This document shows, piece after piece, positions 6,203 through 8,522 of a stretch of 8,522 nt of DNA (position 1 is the stretch's first letter; each line of letters begins with the position of its first letter). The translations under genes were made by a program, and so were the position numbers. The notes under the pieces were generated by a model, which saw nothing but the letters and a program-made list of their open reading frames with translations, was not told where the DNA came from and did no database searches. Location of the stretch: assembly GCF_000716605.1 (NCBI RefSeq), contig NZ_JNXE01000083.1, positions 1 to 8,522 of the forward strand. The letters are read 5' to 3'. Source of the stretch: Streptomyces sp. NRRL F-525. GTDB lineage: Bacteria > Actinomycetota > Actinomycetes > Streptomycetales > Streptomycetaceae.

Positions 6203-7486
6203 CTACGCCTCCACGCCCACGGGCTCGACACTCCCGCGCGCCACGACAAGACTCCCCTTCGCCCGCCAAGGCTGATCCTGCACAGCGGTCAACTGCCGCC
6301 CCAGCTTCACGGCCAGCAGACTGATCCCCAACGAGAACAAGAAGAACGTCACGACATACGGCCCCGGCAGCGAAGCCCCGAGCGGCCCGCCCACCGCGGG
6401 CCCGACAGCCAGCGCGAGCTGCTTGACGAGGGCGAAGGCCGAGTTGTACTGCCCGGCCATCCCCTCCGGCGCCAGATCGGCGACCAGCGGAGCGACGGTC
6501 GGCGACAACATCGCCTCCCCGAGCCCGAACAGCGCGTACGTCGACACAAAGGCCGCCGTAGCCATCTCCTGACTCCCGTGCCCAAGCCCCGCGAACCCGG
6601 CCGTGACCCACGCCAGCGCCCAGATCATCCCTACGGCCGCGATCACGCGCGAACGCCGACGCCGCTCGACGAACTTCAGCACCGCGAACTGCGCGACGAC
6701 GATCATCGCGGTGTTCGCGGCCAGCGCGGTCCCGAGCGCGGAGGTGGAGATCCCGGCGGCCTCGACACCGTAGGCACTCAAGCCGGACTCGAACTGCCCG
6801 TAGCAGGCGAAGAACAGCACAAAGCCGAGCACGCTCAGCTGCACCATGGCCCGGTTGCCGAGCAACTGCTTCCAGGCACCCTTGGCCGACTGCGAGGGAG
6901 CGTCACCGATCACGGGCGAGTGCGGCATCCGCACGGTCGCGATCACCCCGGCGAGGACCAGGAACATCGCCGACTCGATCCCGAAGAGCAGCGTGAACGA
7001 GGACGCCCTGGTCGTGTCGACCAGATGACCACCGATGAGCCCGCCGACGCCGAGCCCGAGGTTCTGCAGAAAGAACTGCATGGCAAAGGCACGCGAGCGC
7101 GTGTCAGCCGTAGAGCAATCCACGATCATCGTGGCGAGCGCCGGCTGCATCACGGCCTGCCCGGCCCCGAGCGCGGCGGCCGACAGCAACACAGCGGTCG
7201 CACTCCCCGCCAGCCCCAGACTCATCGACCCTACGGCGGCCAGAACCAGGGCGACGATGAGAACCGGTCGGGGACCACGCCGGACGATGGCCCGCCCGGC
7301 GAACGGCAGCACGATCAGCGCGGCCACGGCGAAGACGGCGAGCACGAGACCCGCCGTCATGGCTCCCAGGCCCCGCACCTGCGCCACATAGACGTACAGG
7401 TAGGGGACGGTGAAGCCGAGCCCGAACGCGCTGAGTGCGTTTCCCACGTGGATCCGGCGCATCGCTGCGCCCATCGCCCTGGTCAC
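6203..7486 (-). CDS. MFS multidrug-type efflux transporter
   Basis: The 427-residue product is a typical 12-helix major facilitator. The loop between helices 2 and 3 carries motif A-like GRAIVRRGPRPVL. Helix 5 has a glycine-rich NLGLGVGGLIGG resembling the antiporter motif C, and a central cytoplasmic loop (roughly ARMPHSP to WKQLLG) separates the halves. The family exports drugs by proton antiport. The GTG at 7486 is preferred because GAGGTGA (7489-7495), a near-perfect ribosome site, lies just upstream. An ATG at 7516 adds ten residues but has no good site. The gene is divergent from a MarR regulator with a dyad over its promoter, which suggests regulation by that protein. From memory, the S. 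coelicolor counterpart (SCO4121) was reported as a multidrug efflux pump controlled by its MarR neighbour SCO4122. Substrates here are unknown. Confidence 0.88.
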   Translation of the reverse strand: MTRAMGAAMRRIHVGNALSAFGLGFTVPYLYVYVAQVRGLGAMTAGLVLAVFAVAALIVLPFAGRAIVRRGPRPVLIVALVLAAVGSMSLGLAGSATAVLLSAAALGAGQAVMQPALATMIVDCSTADTRSRAFAMQFFLQNLGLGVGGLIGGHLVDTTRASSFTLLFGIESAMFLVLAGVIATVRMPHSPVIGDAPSQSAKGAWKQLLGNRAMVQLSVLGFVLFFACYGQFESGLSAYGVEAAGISTSALGTALAANTAMIVVAQFAVLKFVERRRRSRVIAAVGMIWALAWVTAGFAGLGHGSQEMATAAFVSTYALFGLGEAMLSPTVAPLVADLAPEGMAGQYNSAFALVKQLALAVGPAVGGPLGASLPGPYVVTFFLFSLGISLLAVKLGRQLTAVQDQPWRAKGSLVVARGSVEPVGVEA

Positions 7487-7525
7487 GGTCACCTCAATCA
7501 GATAGTTGGTCGCCATCGGTACTTC

Positions 7526-7550
7526 TTAGCACCGAAGACTTCGAAGCTAA
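7526..7550. promoter_or_regulatory. 25-bp dyad operator between the MFS exporter and MarR genes
   Basis: The pattern is TTAGC-N2-CGAAG-A-CTTCG-N2-GCTAA centred on A7538, with 10 of 12 positions matching in each half. It covers the predicted -10 box and start point of the exporter promoter. Size, symmetry and placement fit a MarR-family dimer site. That the neighbouring MarR protein binds it is inference. Parts of the half-site recur nearby (acttc at 7521-7525 and 7569-7573). Confidence 0.75.
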
Positions 7551-7574
7551 ACAGTACATCTAGAAGGACTTCAA
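7544..7574 (-). promoter_or_regulatory. Candidate promoter of the MFS exporter gene
   Basis: On the minus strand TTGAAG (7569-7574) serves as -35 and TAGCTT (7544-7549, TANNNT type) as -10, with 19 bp between, or TTAGCT with 18 bp. Transcription would start near 7537, inside the 25-bp dyad, leaving a leader of about 50 bases to the GTG at 7486. A protein on the dyad would block this promoter. Confidence 0.5.
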
Positions 7575-7598
7575 CGCCAAGCGGCCCCGTGCGATACT
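7570..7598 (+). promoter_or_regulatory. Candidate promoter giving a leaderless MarR transcript
   Basis: TTCAAC (7570-7575), 17 bp, and GATACT (7593-7598) form a plausible sigma-HrdB-type promoter. The -10 box ends 7 bases before the ATG at 7606, so the transcript would start at or next to the start codon. No ribosome-binding site is present before the ATG, which agrees with leaderless translation, common in actinobacteria. The promoter overlaps the -35 box of the divergent exporter promoter. Confidence 0.5.
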
Positions 7599-7605
7599 GA
7601 CGCCC

Positions 7606-8136
7606 ATGGGCGAACCGACACTCGACGAGCAGATCGCCGCCTACCAGCGCGAGTTCAAGGACCTCGACCCCCAGGTCGAGAAGATCGTCTCGGCCCTGGG
7701 CCGCCTGAACCGCCGCATGAACGTCGCCTACGGCCGCCAGACCGCGAACCTCGGCATGAGCAGCGCCGAGTGGGAGGTCCTCAAGGCGCTCGTCCTCGCC
7801 GGCGCCCCCTATCGGATGGGCCCGAGCGACCTCGCCAAGCGCCTCGGCCTCACGCCGGCCGCGATGACCCACCGGATCGACCGCATGGTCGCCGAGGGTC
7901 TGGTCACCAGGGAGCGGGACGAGTCCAACCGCGTCCGCGTGATCGTGGAGCTGACGCCCGAGGGCCGCGGCAAGTGGCTGGAGGCAATGCGCATGGCGAC
8001 GGTCTTCGAGGAGGACCTCCTCCAGGACCTCTCCCCGGTGGAGCGCACAGTCCTCGGTGAGGTCCTGACCCGCCTGCTGCGCAGGGTGGAGCACGCCCAG
8101 CCGGACGCCGGTGGCCGGCTCAGCGACCTCGAATAA
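7606..8136 (+). CDS. MarR-family transcriptional regulator
   Basis: This 176-residue protein has the MarR winged-helix fold. An N-terminal dimerisation helix lies at about 20-48, the recognition helix-turn-helix is in SDLAKRLGLTPAAMTHRIDRMVAEGLV (74-100), and the wing is at about 101-118 with the family's RDxSNRVxVxVELTPEGR signature. C-terminal helices complete the dimer interface (125-162). The protein contains no cysteine, so thiol-based sensing as in OhrR is excluded; a small-molecule ligand is more likely. It is divergent from the MFS exporter and probably acts at the dyad between them. The start is the ATG at 7606, with no ribosome site, suggesting a leaderless message. The stop codon lies only 6 bases before the first -35-like box of the rRNA promoter region, with no terminator between. 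Repressor or activator action cannot be told from the sequence. Confidence 0.92.
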   Translation: MGEPTLDEQIAAYQREFKDLDPQVEKIVSALGRLNRRMNVAYGRQTANLGMSSAEWEVLKALVLAGAPYRMGPSDLAKRLGLTPAAMTHRIDRMVAEGLVTRERDESNRVRVIVELTPEGRGKWLEAMRMATVFEEDLLQDLSPVERTVLGEVLTRLLRRVEHAQPDAGGRLSDLE

Positions 8137-8142
8137 AAGATC

Positions 8143-8192
8143 TTGACAGAGGGTGCTTGACAGCCCCCTGCTCGATCCGTAAAGTTCTTCGG
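8143..8192 (+). promoter_or_regulatory. Strong promoter (P1) of a ribosomal RNA operon, with duplicated -35 box
   Basis: TTGACA (8157-8162), 17 bp, TAAAGT (8180-8185) is close to the sigma-70/HrdB consensus and predicts a start at about 8191-8193. The octamer CTTGACAG occurs at 8156-8163 and also 14 bp earlier at 8142-8149. The upstream copy has no matching -10 box at 16-19 bp. Assignment to an rRNA operon rests on the leader-like sequence that follows. Confidence 0.8.
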
Positions 8193-8250
8193 GTTGCCGC
8201 CGAGCCGTAACGGTTCTCCGGCAGCACCTCCGCCGCGACAGCGGCAACCC
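8191..8250 (+). other. Perfect 10-bp inverted repeat at the predicted 5' end of the P1 rRNA transcript
   Basis: GGGTTGCCGC (8191-8200) and GCGGCAACCC (8241-8250) are exact complements separated by 40 bases. The loop contains a second small hairpin, GAGCCG (8202-8207) with CGGTTC (8211-8216), having one G-U pair and a UAA loop. The outer stem would begin at or within two bases of the predicted P1 start. It could cap and protect the precursor, form a processing site, or act as a terminator for read-through from the MarR gene. None of these roles is shown. Confidence 0.65.
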
Positions 8251-8294
8251 AAACCAACCGCACGATCTCCCAACGGGATTGATTTCGGCGTGCC

Positions 8295-8307
8295 CGAATT
8301 CAATTCG
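8295..8307. promoter_or_regulatory. 13-bp perfect dyad in the rRNA promoter region
   Basis: CGAATT-C-AATTCG is fully symmetric and AT-rich against a GC-rich background, about 42 bp upstream of the P2 -35 box. It might be an upstream activator or repressor site. No known Streptomyces operator was recognised. Confidence 0.4.
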
Positions 8308-8348
8308 ATTTGGGCTCGGCTGTGTTCGATCAGGTCACTAGGGCTCGA

Positions 8349-8379
8349 TTGGAACTCCGCCGGGGGAATCGGCTAAGGT
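8349..8379 (+). promoter_or_regulatory. Candidate second rRNA promoter (P2)
   Basis: TTGGAA (8349-8354) and TAAGGT (8374-8379) are separated by 19 bp; read as TGGAAC the spacing is 18 bp. The -10 box fits TANNNT well and predicts a start near 8386. Streptomyces rRNA operons characteristically have several tandem promoters, which supports the call. Confidence 0.55.
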
Positions 8380-8385
8380 TTGAGA

Positions 8386-8522
8386 CGTCGGAACGGCCCA
8401 ACGGCCGGGAAGACAGCCCCTCTCTGACTGGGAGTCAGGCCCGAAAGGATCTGATAGAGTCGGAACCGCCGGAAAGGGAAACGCGGAAGCGGAAACCTGG
8501 AAAGCACCGAGGAAATCGGAAC
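8386..8522 (+). other. Start of the 16S rRNA precursor leader (continues past window)
   Basis: The purine-rich run with repeated CGGAA and GGAAA units (8460-8520), following GATCTGATAGAGTCGGAA, has the look of the transcribed leader preceding 16S rRNA in Streptomyces. Mature 16S sequence is not reached. The antitermination-type segment usually found nearer the 16S gene would lie downstream of the window. Identification is by memory of the leader pattern. Confidence 0.7.
8424..8460 (+). promoter_or_regulatory. Short hairpin followed by a TAGAGT -10-like box in the rRNA leader
   Basis: CTGACT-GGG-AGTCAG (8424-8438) is a perfect 6-bp dyad with a three-base loop. TAGAGT (8455-8460) follows and looks like a -10 box, although the -35 position at 17 bp (GAGTCA, 8432-8437) matches consensus at only 3 of 6 bases. 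The segment GATCTGATAGAGTCGGAA is one I recognise from Streptomyces 16S leaders. It may be a further promoter, or a processing or antitermination element in the leader. Confidence 0.45.

Noticed and set aside
6578..7600. Plus-strand open frame opposite the exporter gene
   Set aside because: It is charged low-complexity sequence, while the minus strand shows regular membrane helices and MFS motifs.
7498..8247. Minus-strand open frame opposite the MarR gene
   Set aside because: It overlaps a clear MarR winged-helix gene and the operator region, and has no domain of its own.
8194..8376. 60-codon plus-strand open frame in the rRNA promoter region
   Set aside because: It has no ribosome site, spans the stem-loop and promoter elements, and has no recognisable protein features.
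1..8522. CRISPR array, insertion sequence, tRNA gene or attachment site
   Set aside because: No regularly spaced repeats, transposase frame, tRNA-like cloverleaf or flanking direct repeats were seen by eye.

Overview
The window is a stretch of actinobacterial, almost certainly Streptomyces, chromosome. It has very high G+C, strong G/C bias at codon third positions, GTG starts, weak or absent Shine-Dalgarno sequences on some genes, and typical Streptomyces GC-rich intergenic hairpins. From memory, the gene order (sigma factor, TetR regulator AtrA, NADH dehydrogenase, SpoIIE-type phosphatase, MFS exporter, MarR regulator) matches the SCO4117-SCO4122 neighbourhood of S. coelicolor. This could not be checked here.

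Layout. Bases 1-1406 (minus strand) hold most of an ECF-type sigma factor whose C-terminus runs off the window. It carries a fused zinc-finger anti-sigma-like module, membrane segments and a Pro/Thr-rich tail. Bases 1407-1812 are intergenic and contain a familiar Streptomyces dispersed repeat that probably terminates the next gene. Bases 1813-2583 (minus) are atrA. Bases 2584-2960 are a divergent regulatory region with two inverted repeats. Bases 2961-4328 (plus) encode a type II NADH dehydrogenase-like flavoprotein. Bases 4329-4542 hold a terminator and two overlapping hairpins. Bases 4543-6201 (plus) encode a PAS-PP2C-HATPase protein. It meets the convergent MFS exporter gene (6203-7486, minus) with one base between the stop codons.

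The exporter is divergent from a MarR regulator (7606-8136, plus). Between them lies a 25-bp dyad placed over the exporter promoter. The regulator looks leaderless. Six bases after its stop codon a ribosomal RNA promoter region begins and runs to the window end. It has a near-consensus promoter (TTGACA, 17 bp, TAAAGT) with a duplicated -35 box, a perfect 10-bp inverted repeat starting at the predicted transcript 5' end, a second likely promoter, and the start of a typical Streptomyces 16S leader.

Functionally the window is mostly regulation: a membrane-linked sigma factor, a pleiotropic TetR regulator next to a respiratory enzyme, a phosphatase/anti-sigma-kinase-like signalling protein, a MarR-exporter pair and an rRNA control region. 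No mobile element, CRISPR array, tRNA or clearly novel gene cluster was seen. The less expected signals are the non-coding dyads.
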